A stretch of DNA of 64,000 nucleotides from Bradyrhizobium sp. CCGB01 (GCF_024199795.1 NZ_JANADK010000001.1:4092001-4156000); one strand, 5' to 3'; positions 27,762 to 37,257 are shown, counted from the first letter of the stretch. The notes: a model not told the origin generated them from the sequence alone. Numbers and translations: made by a program.

Positions 27762-28205
27762 GGCACGCTCCTTCGTTTGAGGAAGGTGGGAGCGCTGTGA
27801 TGGCGTTCTCATCACCGATGAATACTTGGGGCCGAGCGCGCATTGCCGCAAAGCGAGTACCAGACCGCTGGCGGGCGAGAGCTAGATCATGTGTTAGAGT
27901 TCGGAAAATCCTTGACATGCGGATGCCCGGATCGACGGGAAATCTGGATTGTTTTGCGCAGTGTCCTTATGTCGAGTGCGATTGAATTGATGTGGATGGC
28001 TACCTCGGGATCAACGACTGTCGATCCGCTGGGAGGGCGACGCGCGCGGGAATTGTACGCCGGAAGATGAAGAAACACTGAATGCGAAGCCTTCGAATCC
28101 AACGCAAGTTTCGAATAGGGCGTCAAGAAGCTTAGCGTCGGTTCACTTTACCGAGATGAATCCTCATCATCCATCGTTCGGGAAAGTGAGCGCAACGAGA
28201 TCGTA
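27762..28205. other. Intergenic region, nothing recognised
   Basis: About 440 bases between the mini membrane protein and the 3' end of the ABC operon. No gene or clear signal seen. Confidence 0.4.
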
Positions 28206-29510
28206 TCATTTGGGGTTTTCCAGGCTGAACGTCTCCGACTGCTCGTTATAGGCGAAGAGCTCGGCATAGCGCCCCCAGGACACCACCGTCTTGAGCGTCT
28301 CGTCGGCATAGTCCTCGGACATGTAGTCCTCGAGCTCGTTGCGGAACCGCGCCGCAGGGGCGGCATGCGAGGGGCGCTCGTCGAGCACGCGACGGATCAG
28401 TCCGATCAGGGGCACGTGAGCGGTGAGATGGTCGGCGAAGAGCGTCTTGCGGGCGTCGGTCGCAAGATGGGCGAAGCACTTGCCAGCCTCGGTGAGCAGC
28501 AAATCGCCTTCGCTGAGCTGAGCGAAGCGCAGGAGCTGGAGGGATTCGCCGAGGTGGAGGATTTCGTCGGCCTCGAGCTGGAGCTGGCTCGCCAGCACCG
28601 GCAGGTCGGCATGTCCGTGATAGGGCGGTCCCGCCAAGGTCTCGATCAGGCCGGACAGCACGTTGGAGGACACGTGGTGCAGGGTCATGCCTACTCCGGC
28701 GCTGGGTATATCTTCGACCGAGGGCGGCTTGGGCTCCGCGCGCTGGGTCATGCGGGCGTAGATGCCGTCGACTAGCTGGCGGAAATGCGGATCGAGCCGG
28801 TTGCGCGGATGGCCCAGCTCGACCTTGATCTCTGCGGCCACGCGTCCCGGATTCGACGCGAACACCAGGATCCGATCGCACATCAGGACGGCTTCCTCGA
28901 TATTGTGAGTTACCATCAGGATCGACTTGATCGGTAAGCGGCCCTCGATCCAGAGATCGATCAAATCGGTGCGCAGCGTCTCGGCGGTCAGCACGTCGAG
29001 GGCTGAAAACGGCTCATCCATCAACAGCAGGTCCGGATGCACGACCAGCGCGCGCGCGAAGCCAACGCGCTGGCGCATGCCGCCCGACAGCTCCTTAGGG
29101 AAGGCGGACTCAAATCCGTCGAGGCCGATCAGGTCGACCGCTGCCAGCGCCCGTTTGCGCCGCTCGATGGCATCGACGCCGAGCGCCTCGAGCCCAAGTT
29201 CGACGTTCTGGAGCACCGTCAGCCACGGAAACAGCGCGAACGACTGAAACACCATGGCGACGCCGTTCGGCGGTCCGATGATGGTCTGGCCGCGGCAGCT
29301 CGCGCTGCCCGAGGAGGGCGCGACGAGGCCGGCGATGATCCGCAGCAAGGTGGACTTGCCGGAGCCGGAGCGGCCGAGCAGGCCGACGATTTCGCCCGAG
29401 CGGATCGTCAGATCGACCTTGTCCAGCACCAGCAGCTCTTCGCCGCTGCCTTTCGGGAAGGATCGGCAGACACCGCGGATGTCGATGAGTGCAGAGGGTT
29501 GATCGAGCAT
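28206..29510 (-). CDS. ABC transporter ATPase with C-terminal extension (nitrate/sulfonate type)
   Basis: 434 residues. The ATPase half has Walker A GRSGSGKSTLL, the Q-loop in VAMVFQSFALFPWLTV, the signature LSGGMRQRVGFARAL, Walker B LLLMDEPFSALD and the switch His in MVTHNIEEA. Residues from about 270 form the AAA-associated C-terminal domain seen in a subset of NrtD/SsuB-like ATPases (HADLPVLASQLQLEADEILH, LTEAGKCFAHLATDARK). The domain is thought to be regulatory. It is the second gene after an outer-membrane protein and a double permease. The substrate cannot be told; oxyanions, sulfonates or ureides are usual in this class. Confidence 0.88.
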   Translation of the reverse strand: MLDQPSALIDIRGVCRSFPKGSGEELLVLDKVDLTIRSGEIVGLLGRSGSGKSTLLRIIAGLVAPSSGSASCRGQTIIGPPNGVAMVFQSFALFPWLTVLQNVELGLEALGVDAIERRKRALAAVDLIGLDGFESAFPKELSGGMRQRVGFARALVVHPDLLLMDEPFSALDVLTAETLRTDLIDLWIEGRLPIKSILMVTHNIEEAVLMCDRILVFASNPGRVAAEIKVELGHPRNRLDPHFRQLVDGIYARMTQRAEPKPPSVEDIPSAGVGMTLHHVSSNVLSGLIETLAGPPYHGHADLPVLASQLQLEADEILHLGESLQLLRFAQLSEGDLLLTEAGKCFAHLATDARKTLFADHLTAHVPLIGLIRRVLDERPSHAAPAARFRNELEDYMSEDYADETLKTVVSWGRYAELFAYNEQSETFSLENPK

Positions 29511-29523
29511 GATGGTCTCCTCG

Positions 29524-31260
29524 TCAGCCGAGCCGCAAGCGCCGCTCGCCGAAGGCGTAGAGCGGTCGCCAGATCAGGCGGTTAAACAACGTCACGAGAA
29601 TGCACATCGCGGCGATCCCGAGAACGACGCGCGGGAAGTCGCCGGCTTCCGTCGCCGATGCGATATAGGCGCCGAGGCCCATGGCCTTCAGATGGGTGTC
29701 GCCCCAGCTCGCGACCTCCGCGACGATTGATGCATTCCAGGAGCCGCCTGAGGCGGTGATCGCACCGGTGACGTAATAGGGAAAGATGCCGGGCAGGATC
29801 ACCTTGAACCACCACCGCCATCCGCCGAGATGGAGGCTGCTCGCGGCCTCGCGCAGATCAGTCGGAAAGGCGCTCGCGCCTGCGATGACGTTGAAAAGTA
29901 TGTACCATTGCGTGCCCAGGATCATCAGCGGGCTCAACCAGACGTCCGGATCGAGCCTGAGGCTGACGATGGCGACGACGAACACGGGAAAGGCGAGATT
30001 GGCAGGGAAGGCGGCGAGAAACTGTGCCAGCGGCTGGATACGTTCGGCGAGCTTCGGACGCAGTCCGATCCAGACGCCGACCGGAACCCAGATCAGCGTG
30101 GCAAGGCCGATCAGCACGACGACGCGCAACAAGGTGATTGATCCGTCGCGGATCACGATCACGACGTCGGACGGCCCGAGACTGGCCGAAAGATAGCGAT
30201 AGGTCAGCCAGGCAGCGTAGGCGGTGCCGGCGAGGACGAGCGCGATCCAGAGCGCGTCGATCAGCCGCGACGGCCGGCTGTTGGCCTTGGTCGCTGGCCG
30301 CAGCTTCGGCAGTGAAACGCGCAGATTCGAGATCGCACGGTTGAGAGCCGAAAAGGGCAGCGTAAGAGCGCGCAGGGCCCGGGTGCGGCGAAACAGGTCG
30401 AGCATCCAGGATGTCGGAGCCTCGCCCGAAGCTGTTTGCTCGAAGCGGAACTTGTCGGCCCAGGCGACGATGGGACGAAACAGCAATTGATCGTAGGCGA
30501 TGATGACGAGCAGCATCGCCAGGATCGCATACAAGATTGCGGGCAGATCCCGCTGCTGGATCGCCAGCGCGACATAAGAGCCGATGCCCGGCAAGGTTAC
30601 CGTGGTGTTGCCGACGGTGATCGCCTCCGAAGCGACCACGAAGAACCAGCCTCCCGACATCGACATCATCGCGTTCCAGATCAGCCCCGGCATCGCGAAG
30701 GGCACGTCCAGGCGCCAGAACCGCTGCCAGCCCGACAAGTGAAAGCTCTGCGTGGCCTCTTCCAGGTCCTTCGGCACGTTGCGCATCGACTGGTACATGC
30801 TGAAGGTCATGTTCCAGGCCTGGCTCGTGAAGATCGCGAACACCGAGGCGAGTTCGGCGCCGAGCACATGGCGCGGAAACAGGTTCATGAAGAATACGAC
30901 GGTGAAGGTCAGGAAGCCCAGGATCGGGACGGACTGGAGGATGTCCAGCAGCGGGATCATGACCATCTCCGCGCGTCGGCTCTTGGCCGCGATCGCGGCA
31001 TAGATAAAGGTGAAGATCGTCGAGCACGCCATCGCCAGCAGCATCCGCAGGATGGTGCGCAGGGCGTAGAGCGGCAGGTTTGAAGGATCGAGCGAGACGG
31101 GCGTGCGGTCCAGTTCGGACAGCGGCGCGATGGTCTGCTCCCCTCCGTAGACGATCAGAACCATGGCGCCGATCACGAGGATCAGCGCCGCGACATCCCA
31201 GATATTGGGGCGCAGGATCCGAGCAGCCTCGGTCGAACGGGAGATATGAAGCCTCATCAA
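29524..31260 (-). CDS. Fused double ABC permease
   Basis: 578 residues with two BinBinding-dependent-transport permease modules in one chain. Each has the EAA cytoplasmic loop: EEATQSFHLSGWQRFWRL followed by VPFAMPGLI, and REAASSLHLGGWRWWFKV followed by ILPGIFPYY. About 11-12 membrane helices are visible, with a linker of some 60 residues in the middle (SRPSRLIDALWIALVLA starts the second half). The chain therefore supplies both permease halves. A second Met (residue 2) is an equal start. It sits 12 bases after the porin gene and 13 before the ATPase gene. Confidence 0.88.
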   Translation of the reverse strand: MMRLHISRSTEAARILRPNIWDVAALILVIGAMVLIVYGGEQTIAPLSELDRTPVSLDPSNLPLYALRTILRMLLAMACSTIFTFIYAAIAAKSRRAEMVMIPLLDILQSVPILGFLTFTVVFFMNLFPRHVLGAELASVFAIFTSQAWNMTFSMYQSMRNVPKDLEEATQSFHLSGWQRFWRLDVPFAMPGLIWNAMMSMSGGWFFVVASEAITVGNTTVTLPGIGSYVALAIQQRDLPAILYAILAMLLVIIAYDQLLFRPIVAWADKFRFEQTASGEAPTSWMLDLFRRTRALRALTLPFSALNRAISNLRVSLPKLRPATKANSRPSRLIDALWIALVLAGTAYAAWLTYRYLSASLGPSDVVIVIRDGSITLLRVVVLIGLATLIWVPVGVWIGLRPKLAERIQPLAQFLAAFPANLAFPVFVVAIVSLRLDPDVWLSPLMILGTQWYILFNVIAGASAFPTDLREAASSLHLGGWRWWFKVILPGIFPYYVTGAITASGGSWNASIVAEVASWGDTHLKAMGLGAYIASATEAGDFPRVVLGIAAMCILVTLFNRLIWRPLYAFGERRLRLG

Positions 31261-31272
31261 ATCGGCCTCCAG

Positions 31273-33246
31273 TCAAAATTCTGCATGGACGCGGCCCGAA
31301 AAGATCGAGACCGGGCCGCGGTCGCCGTTGTAGGCGGGATTGACGACGAGTTGATAGTCGGCGGTCAGCGTGACGTTCTTGATCACCGAGTAGGCGTAGT
31401 AAGCCTCCAGGATTCGCTCATTGTTGTAGTTCAGCCGACCATCGCCGATCAGGAGGCCGACGCCGCCGGCTGCGAGGAAATCGCGATGCCCGGCCGACAG
31501 GCCGTTGATGGCGCCGCCGATGCCGACCGTATCGTCCGGCCGTCCCCAGCGGCTGCCCTTGATCGAGAGGCCGCCGGAGAGACTGCGGTCAATGTCGGTG
31601 AATGACAGAATCTGGTTCTGGCCGTCGTTCCAACTCGCGCGGGCGAACAGTCCGACGTCGCCAGCGATCTGCTGCTCGAGATTGACGTAGAAGCCGTATT
31701 TGGAGCGTTGGCGCTGGGTTGCTGTGGCGATGTCGTTGATGTCGAGCGCGGGATTGGCAGCAGCCAGCGCGACGACTTCGCGATAATTTGCGGTGTTGCC
31801 GCCGTTGGCGAAGACGCCGACGCGCAGCTTGCCGGGCTGCTCGAAGATCGAATGGCGCTCTTCGAATTCGACGACCGCGCCGCCCGTCTTGTAGACCAGT
31901 GTATCGCTGTTGGGCGCATCGGGGACCTGGAACAGTCCGCCGCGCACGGCCCAATCCTTGCGATTGAGCTCGACCACGGCGCCGCGCGAATAACCGGGCA
32001 GATCGGCGGGGAAATCATAGGCCCCCGACGACCACATCGCCCAATTCATGAAGTCGGTGCGCGGGTCCTTGGCGTAGGAATTGCCGTCGAAGAAATCGCC
32101 GACGGCGAAGCGGCCGACGATCAGCGTGACACGGTCGATGTCGCGCTTGCCGGCCAGCTGGTTCGGAGCGTCCGGCAGCTCTTCCTGCTCGCCGCCGAAA
32201 CCAAAGGTCTGCTTGAGATAGTAGCGCTGCGCGCGGATCTTCGGGAACGGCGCGCCGGCCTTCTGGGCTTCGCCGTTGGAGAAGCCGGCAAGGCCGAGCG
32301 TGCCGTTGAGGCCAAAACCCTGCGCCAGTTCGGGGTTGAAATAGAATTCGCCGCCGTCCCAGAGCCGGGCGCCCAGGAACGCCGTTGTCGTCCATGTTGC
32401 CTGGAACTGGCCGCTGCCGGGAAGGCTCTGCGGGCTGGCATAGGGCGAATGGATCGGCCCGTAACCTTGCGGCAGCACGGTCGTCTGGGCGTGGACGTTC
32501 CAGTCGCTGGATTCCGGCAGTTTAGGCTTGATCGGCGCTACCCAGGGCTTGTCGCCAAACTGGTAATTCAGGCCGAGCTTGAACAGGTGAACGCGCGGCT
32601 CGACATCGACGTTGCCGGGGCCAAACCCGCTGAGATCGTAGGTCCTGCGCGACAGCGCGATATAGTCGTACTCGGCCTTCGCGGTCCAGTTGCCGCTGAC
32701 GGCGTATTCGAGACCGAGGCCCGCGGTCCATCCGGTCTGGTACTTTCCGACCGGAAACAGCTCCGAGACTCCATCGGCATCGTTGACGTTGATGTGTGTG
32801 TGGCCCCACGCGACGCCGCCGGTGACGAAGGGCATGAACCGGTCATAGGCATAACCGACGCGGCCGCGCACGGTCCCAACGTAGTCAATCGTTGCGTTGA
32901 AGGCAGTAGGGGCGCGCACGGCCGCAGGGCCGTCAACCGGGCTCGTGAATGTCGCATCGGCCTCGATGCCGAGCACGACGCGATTTGTGAGTTGGCGATT
33001 GTAGCCGAGCTGATAACCGCCGCTCAGCCCCGTGGCGCTGTGCGGCAGGATGACGCCTTGCTCGGGTAGGGGATGGGCGCCGGGCCCAAAGTTCGCATCG
33101 CCGTAGCCGAAATGACCGCCGACATAGAAGCCTGTCCACGGATACGATCCCCTCGCGGCCGAACCGGCGGGAAGCAAATCACCGGCTGCGGCGTAGGTCC
33201 AGGCAAGGCTCGTTGTCACGCTCCCAATGATAAGCACTCGTTTCAT
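31273..33246 (-). CDS. Outer-membrane fusion: Omp25-like barrel plus OprB-like porin
   Basis: 657 residues from ATG 33246 (GGAG 8 bases upstream). A signal peptide MKRVLIIGSVTTSLAWTYAA is followed by an Omp25/RopB-type 8-strand barrel (WTGFYVGGHFGYGDANFGPG, RGRVGYAYDRFMPFVTGGVA, TAKAEYDYIALS, LFKLGLNYQFG; residues about 40-265). A linker leads to an OprB-like carbohydrate-selective porin (TTAFLGARLWDGGEFYFNPE, RVTLIVGRFAVGDFFDGNSY, YYAYSVIKNVTLTADYQLV) ending in Phe, as outer-membrane proteins do. The in-frame stretch upstream of 33246 is read-through. It heads a three-gene operon, which suggests passage of the ABC substrate through this porin. Confidence 0.85.
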   Translation of the reverse strand: MKRVLIIGSVTTSLAWTYAAAGDLLPAGSAARGSYPWTGFYVGGHFGYGDANFGPGAHPLPEQGVILPHSATGLSGGYQLGYNRQLTNRVVLGIEADATFTSPVDGPAAVRAPTAFNATIDYVGTVRGRVGYAYDRFMPFVTGGVAWGHTHINVNDADGVSELFPVGKYQTGWTAGLGLEYAVSGNWTAKAEYDYIALSRRTYDLSGFGPGNVDVEPRVHLFKLGLNYQFGDKPWVAPIKPKLPESSDWNVHAQTTVLPQGYGPIHSPYASPQSLPGSGQFQATWTTTAFLGARLWDGGEFYFNPELAQGFGLNGTLGLAGFSNGEAQKAGAPFPKIRAQRYYLKQTFGFGGEQEELPDAPNQLAGKRDIDRVTLIVGRFAVGDFFDGNSYAKDPRTDFMNWAMWSSGAYDFPADLPGYSRGAVVELNRKDWAVRGGLFQVPDAPNSDTLVYKTGGAVVEFEERHSIFEQPGKLRVGVFANGGNTANYREVVALAAANPALDINDIATATQRQRSKYGFYVNLEQQIAGDVGLFARASWNDGQNQILSFTDIDRSLSGGLSIKGSRWGRPDDTVGIGGAINGLSAGHRDFLAAGGVGLLIGDGRLNYNNERILEAYYAYSVIKNVTLTADYQLVVNPAYNGDRGPVSIFSGRVHAEF

Positions 33247-33480
33247 CGCCAAGACTCCAACTTGTTCAATTTCATCAAGTTCGGCGCTTTTGCCGTCGTC
33301 CAAAAGCCAACCAGATCCCGAGCCGTTCGAGCGATCGCGTAGCTGACAGGAGCGGGGCGAGCCCATGTCGGGAGAGCCGCCGCTGGCCATGAAGAACCAT
33401 GACCAAGCGCAGCGATCGGCCGGCCAGTCGCAAGACAGCGAGCGCTGCGACACGCCGCAATTTTACAAGGACTGTACTGA

Positions 33481-33780
33481 TCACGCTCCACGCTGAGCCC
33501 TCGAGCCAGCGCGATCACACAGCCTCGCGGCGTCCGCACGTGTGGGCGCCCGATTATTGTCTGGCGGTATTGCGGGGGCATCGACCAGCCAGTGGCAAGC
33601 CAGTCCGTCGATGGCCTGTGACCAGTAACAGGCAATCTGAACGCGCGGCGTCCGGTCGCGGCTCGCGTTCCATTCACCCTCGGAAGGCTGAATATTGTCG
33701 TTGGCGGGAACAGAATGTCGCGATCCCGGCGTCCTGCGCTGGAATCCGAGCCAGTATTGTCGTGCGATCGTCTTCAACAT
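33481..33780 (-). CDS. Small conserved protein (VPANDN type)
   Basis: 99 residues: MLKTIARQYWLGFQRRTPGS, VPANDNIQPSEGEWNASRDR, IACYWSQAIDGLACHWLVD. GGAGG before the ATG. The YWSQxxDGxLACHW pattern is one I recall from several small Bradyrhizobium proteins; function unknown. It stands divergent to the CsoR-type regulator gene. The gap 33247-33480 holds nothing recognised. Confidence 0.65.
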   Translation of the reverse strand: MLKTIARQYWLGFQRRTPGSRHSVPANDNIQPSEGEWNASRDRTPRVQIACYWSQAIDGLACHWLVDAPAIPPDNNRAPTRADAARLCDRAGSRAQRGA

Positions 33781-34035
33781 CGCTCACCTCCACCTCCGCA
33801 ACATGCGGCAGGTCAGTGAGCGGAAAGCGATCACCTATCGGGGATCGCGAGCCTTCACGCCGCCGCTGTCGCGGTTGTCTATGTTTTGCGGCACCTCTGC
33901 TCCCGTCGGGAGGAGGGTGCCATAGCGGGTACTGCCCATGGCTCTTCGTCTGTCTGTGATCTGCGAGACGCAATATGCATCCGGCATTGGTCCGCGGCAT
34001 AGTCTTGCAGTTCGGCGGAGTCAAGCACATGCTGC

Positions 34036-34053
34036 TATCCTCCCCCCAGGATA
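34036..34053. promoter_or_regulatory. Probable CsoR/RcnR/FrmR-type operator
   Basis: TATCC-TCCCCCCA-GGATA is an inverted repeat around a C-tract, 32 bases before the regulator start. This matches the general form of operators of this repressor family (AT-rich ends flanking a G/C tract). The rest of 33781-34085 holds no gene. Confidence 0.65.
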
Positions 34054-34085
34054 CGACTGATCCTCATGGGAGAATAGGAGAGACG

Positions 34086-34352
34086 ATGCCAGATCATGTA
34101 CACGAGTCCATCGCGCGCCGGCTGAAACGAGCGAACGGCCATCTCGAGACGATCATCGAAATGATAGAGCAGGAGCGCCCGTGCGCTCAGATCGCACAGC
34201 AATTGCAGGCTGTTGAAGGAGCCATCGAAAGCGCCAAGAAGATGCTCATTCATGACCATCTTGGTCATAGTCTCGAACGGTCGTTGGGCACGACTGGCGC
34301 GAAAAACAGGGCGCTGCTCAAGGAATTCAGTTTGATAGCGAAGTACCTTTGA
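34086..34352 (+). CDS. CsoR/RcnR/FrmR-family transcriptional repressor
   Basis: 88 residues from ATG 34086 (GGAGA upstream). All-helical: ARRLKRANGHLETIIEMIEQ, then the conserved Cys33 in ERPCAQIAQQLQAVEGAI and the His cluster IHDHLGHSLE (His56, His58, His61). The Cys and the His 25 residues later are the core sensing ligands for Cu, Ni/Co or formaldehyde in this family. The fourth family position is Ser here, so the ligand cannot be assigned. An operator-like palindrome lies just upstream, so self-repression is likely. No efflux pump or formaldehyde dehydrogenase gene lies next to it. Confidence 0.85.
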   Translation: MPDHVHESIARRLKRANGHLETIIEMIEQERPCAQIAQQLQAVEGAIESAKKMLIHDHLGHSLERSLGTTGAKNRALLKEFSLIAKYL

Positions 34353-34474
34353 TGCGCAACGGGATAGCGCGATTGACGGCTGCCGCGCAGGCCGGAGGAA
34401 CGAGGCTGGAAAGAACTGCCGGAGAATGGCGCCGGATGAGCCGTAATTGCCGCCTGGCATGCTGATGACGCCGG

Positions 34475-35113
34475 CTATTCGAAAACCAATGACGGTGTGG
34501 CAAGAAAGAGAAGGGCGCCGAAGAACGTCATCACGGACAACAGGACGACACCCAATCTGAACAGGCGCTTCTCGCTCTCAGTCTCGATCGGGTTTCCGGT
34601 GAAGGCCTCGAACGCAGGAATGGCCAAGCGGCCGCCATCGAGAGGAGGAATGGGAAGGAAGTTGAACAGTGCGATGGCCACCAAAGGCGAGCAGATCAAG
34701 TAGGTGATGCCGCTACCGGCCTTACCGAGGCGCACAAGAGTGAAATCGGCATCCGGGGCATAGGTCGCAAATATCAAGATGCAGGCCAATGCAGCATTGG
34801 AGAGTGGGCCGGCAACAAGGATGACCGCGCGCTTTCCGAGAGGCAAACTCCGAAACGTCGCACGCGGCTTTGCGTCTGTGCGGGATAGCCTCGTCTGAGG
34901 ATGGGGCCCATCGAAAAAGCCGCAAGCAGATCGAAGGGGCAGAAGCTTGAATGCCCAGACCGTACCCGAGAGATCAGTAAATTCGGCGATTGCTGGCCCC
35001 AATCCGATGGTCACCGCCATTGTGGCCGAGCCGCGAGCGGCGCAGAGGTGGGCGAGCTCGTGAGCCACGAGTGTGCCATATCCACCAGCAGCGAGGGGGA
35101 GGGCATGCCACAT
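34475..35113 (-). CDS. Site-2 protease-like M50 membrane metallopeptidase
   Basis: 212 residues. It starts MWHALPLAAGGYGTL and at once reaches the zinc motif VAHELAHLCAARG (HExxH, residues about 18-22). A second metal-ligand motif PIPPLDGGRLAIP lies in the C-terminal half. Four to five hydrophobic segments are visible, including VILVAGPLSNAALACILIF. No PDZ domain is present. The start is within 5 bases of the flavin reductase stop; a longer in-frame reading to 35482 is only that gene's antiframe. M50 proteases cut membrane-bound regulators; the target here is unknown. The N-terminus looks short for an M50 protease, so it may be slightly truncated. Confidence 0.75.
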   Translation of the reverse strand: MWHALPLAAGGYGTLVAHELAHLCAARGSATMAVTIGLGPAIAEFTDLSGTVWAFKLLPLRSACGFFDGPHPQTRLSRTDAKPRATFRSLPLGKRAVILVAGPLSNAALACILIFATYAPDADFTLVRLGKAGSGITYLICSPLVAIALFNFLPIPPLDGGRLAIPAFEAFTGNPIETESEKRLFRLGVVLLSVMTFFGALLFLATPSLVFE

Positions 35114-35117
35114 GGCA

Positions 35118-35624
35118 TCAGCGACCCAAATTGGGACCCTCAGGCTGGAGCTGCCAATAGCGCCCTTTCGCGAATATGAGCGGACGGCCGGTCTCATGCG
35201 GGGCTTTATGAATCGCCAGAACCCGCGAGATGAAGAGCTCGTGGTCACCCCCATCGTGGCGCGCGTACTGCTCGCATTCCAAGGCCACCAGCACGCCGGG
35301 AAGGAGCGGAGTGTCGAACTGGCCATTGATCGAGCGGACACCGTCCCACTTGCCGCTCCTGGCGCGGGCAAACTGATTTGAGAGATCTTCCTGGCCTTCG
35401 CTGAGGACGTTGATTGCGTACCTGCGGCACGTTCGCCACTTCGCAAGACTAGCGGCGCCCAGATGGATGCTGAACACGACAAGGGGAGGATCCATCGACA
35501 CCGAGTTGAACGAGCTCATAGTCATGCCCAATTGCTCGCCCTCATCGGTCGTCGCAGTAACAATGATGACCCCAGTTGGGAACTGGCCAAGCGCGTCACG
35601 GAATTCTCTGTTGTCGAAAGTCAT
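35118..35624 (-). CDS. Flavin reductase (HpaC-like), partner of the monooxygenase
   Basis: 168 residues. MTFDNREFRDALGQFPTGVI, then VTATTDEGEQLGMTMSSFNS, SMDPPLVVFSI and FAKGRYWQL form the split-barrel flavin-binding domain of the HpaC/DIM6 family. It reduces FMN or FAD with NAD(P)H and hands the free flavin to an oxygenase. It is 102 bases downstream of the HpaB-type gene on the same strand, the usual pairing. Confidence 0.9.
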   Translation of the reverse strand: MTFDNREFRDALGQFPTGVIIVTATTDEGEQLGMTMSSFNSVSMDPPLVVFSIHLGAASLAKWRTCRRYAINVLSEGQEDLSNQFARARSGKWDGVRSINGQFDTPLLPGVLVALECEQYARHDGGDHELFISRVLAIHKAPHETGRPLIFAKGRYWQLQPEGPNLGR

Positions 35625-35726
35625 GGCTCTGTTTGCTCCTGGATCGCGCCTATGGGCATGTGCATTCGGCCGGCGAGCTTCGTGGCCTCGGACGAATCCG
35701 AGGCCGCGAGGGCCGGGCCCCTATTG

Positions 35727-37241
35727 TCATTTGGCGGGCGTGACTGCCTCTAATTGCTCGGAGACGGTGCGAGTTGGCGTGCCGCGCGAAGGGAGGTCGT
35801 AGCTTGCCATCAGCTTGTCGACGGTCTGATCGAGGGAGGACCAGGGCGCGAGCCTCATGCTATGGGCTCGAACGAGGAATGGAGGCCCGGCATAAAAGTT
35901 CTCATATTGGACGTGCCGGGCGCCAAACTCCGACGCCAGCAGGTCCCAGGCCAGCTTGTAGAGCTTCATCCGGTCGAGAGCGCTCTCGTGCTCGGTCGAC
36001 CAATAGGTCTCGAAGAGAGCGTTCATCTGGCCGTTTTCAACGATTGAGATGTCGGCCGGCATCTGAAAGATTGCGCCACCCATCAGCTCCCTCACGGTCG
36101 CGCATATCAGCCCATAATTGTCCTGGCACCAGCTCAGTGCCGCATACATGTAACGCTGATTGACGACGACATAGCCGTCGCCGACAGCCTGATGATCGGC
36201 GATTTGACCAGCAATCAGGCCGGCAATGGTGGCTTCCATGGCGGCAAGCCGTCCGAGTGTCTCCTGAACCGCCGGAATTCCACGGACGCCGGCCGACTTC
36301 GCAATCTTGTTCGCGAGCCCGAGGATCAGCTGAAGCTTTGCCCAGAAACGAACGTTGGATTGATGGTTTCCGAAGTAGTGGCCGCCTGTTTCCATGTAGA
36401 TTGCGCGGCTGAGATCGACGTTCCCGATCGTGAAAACACGTGACCACGGGACCTTCACGCTGTCACAGACGAGCATGCAATCGCTTTCGTCGAAGCGAGA
36501 GGAGAGGGGGTAGTCGAACGCGTTCGGGGCGGCCTGCTCCATCGAGCGTCTCGACCAAAGCGAAAGCCCCGGCGCGTTTGCAGGTACGGCGCAGGTCACG
36601 GCTTCCTTGATACGGTCCGGTGCCAGGGGAGTGAGGTTCCCGATCCAGATCTCGTCGCAAAATGCGCCCCCGGTCGCGAGCGTCTTCATTCCGTGGAGGG
36701 TGATCCCATCATTGTCCGTGGCCGAAACATGAAGCGCCGGTGATTTGAAGAACGTTGAACTCGCGTCGGACGAGTAGTTGCGTGCTCCCTGCGGAGGGTG
36801 CGTCGCGTAGCTGACGTAGAGGTCGTTATCCCGGACATAGGTGTAGTAGTCGAGGAGATGCTGCCTGAAGCCGTGGTTCGTGACATCGAACACTTCGGGT
36901 CGGCAGGTCATGCCGGTGATGAAGGACCCGACATGGTCGGGCGACCGGCCAAACAGCCCGTAGCTGGCGTCGGCCCAGGCTTTGTGCCCGGCCATGCGGA
37001 ATTCGAGGTCTTCACGGCTGCGCGGCTGCTTGAAATAGAAACTGTGGCGCTGGCCGTCCTCTGTAAAGGAGAGCCGGCCGGAGTGCTGCGGATCGCACTT
37101 GAGATCGAACAGCCGCGCGAAGCTCTGGGCCGAATTGCGAAAGGCTGGATGGGTTGTCACGTCATCGACGAGATGGCCGCCGAGGTAGATCTTGCGTCCG
37201 TCCTTGAGAGATCGAAGATAATTGGCGCCGGTCCTGAGCAT
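35727..37241 (-). CDS. HpaB-family FADH2-dependent monooxygenase
   Basis: 504 residues, the full family length. Clear segments are MLRTGANYLRSLKDGRKIYL, FRNSAQSFARLFDLK, GSFITGMTCRPEVF, the flavin-binding region (NYSSDASSTFFKSPALHVSA, DGITLHGMKTLATGGAFCDE), VPWSRVFTIGN and ELMGGAIFQMPAD. Members hydroxylate phenols, chlorophenols or heterocycles such as pyrrole-2-carboxylate using reduced flavin. The ring substrate cannot be told from sequence alone. Neighbouring imide and amide hydrolases hint at an N-heterocycle. A palindromic operator lies 17-33 bases upstream of the start. Confidence 0.88.
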   Translation of the reverse strand: MLRTGANYLRSLKDGRKIYLGGHLVDDVTTHPAFRNSAQSFARLFDLKCDPQHSGRLSFTEDGQRHSFYFKQPRSREDLEFRMAGHKAWADASYGLFGRSPDHVGSFITGMTCRPEVFDVTNHGFRQHLLDYYTYVRDNDLYVSYATHPPQGARNYSSDASSTFFKSPALHVSATDNDGITLHGMKTLATGGAFCDEIWIGNLTPLAPDRIKEAVTCAVPANAPGLSLWSRRSMEQAAPNAFDYPLSSRFDESDCMLVCDSVKVPWSRVFTIGNVDLSRAIYMETGGHYFGNHQSNVRFWAKLQLILGLANKIAKSAGVRGIPAVQETLGRLAAMEATIAGLIAGQIADHQAVGDGYVVVNQRYMYAALSWCQDNYGLICATVRELMGGAIFQMPADISIVENGQMNALFETYWSTEHESALDRMKLYKLAWDLLASEFGARHVQYENFYAGPPFLVRAHSMRLAPWSSLDQTVDKLMASYDLPSRGTPTRTVSEQLEAVTPAK

Positions 37242-37257
37242 TTCAGTGTCTCCAAAA

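Noticed and set aside
31708..33069. 453-codon open frame opposite the porin gene
   Set aside because: The opposite strand carries a signal peptide and beta-barrel motifs; this frame has no recognisable motif.
35114..35482. N-terminal extension of the M50 protease
   Set aside because: It lies within the flavin reductase gene on the same strand in another frame and shows Ser/Arg-rich shadow text.
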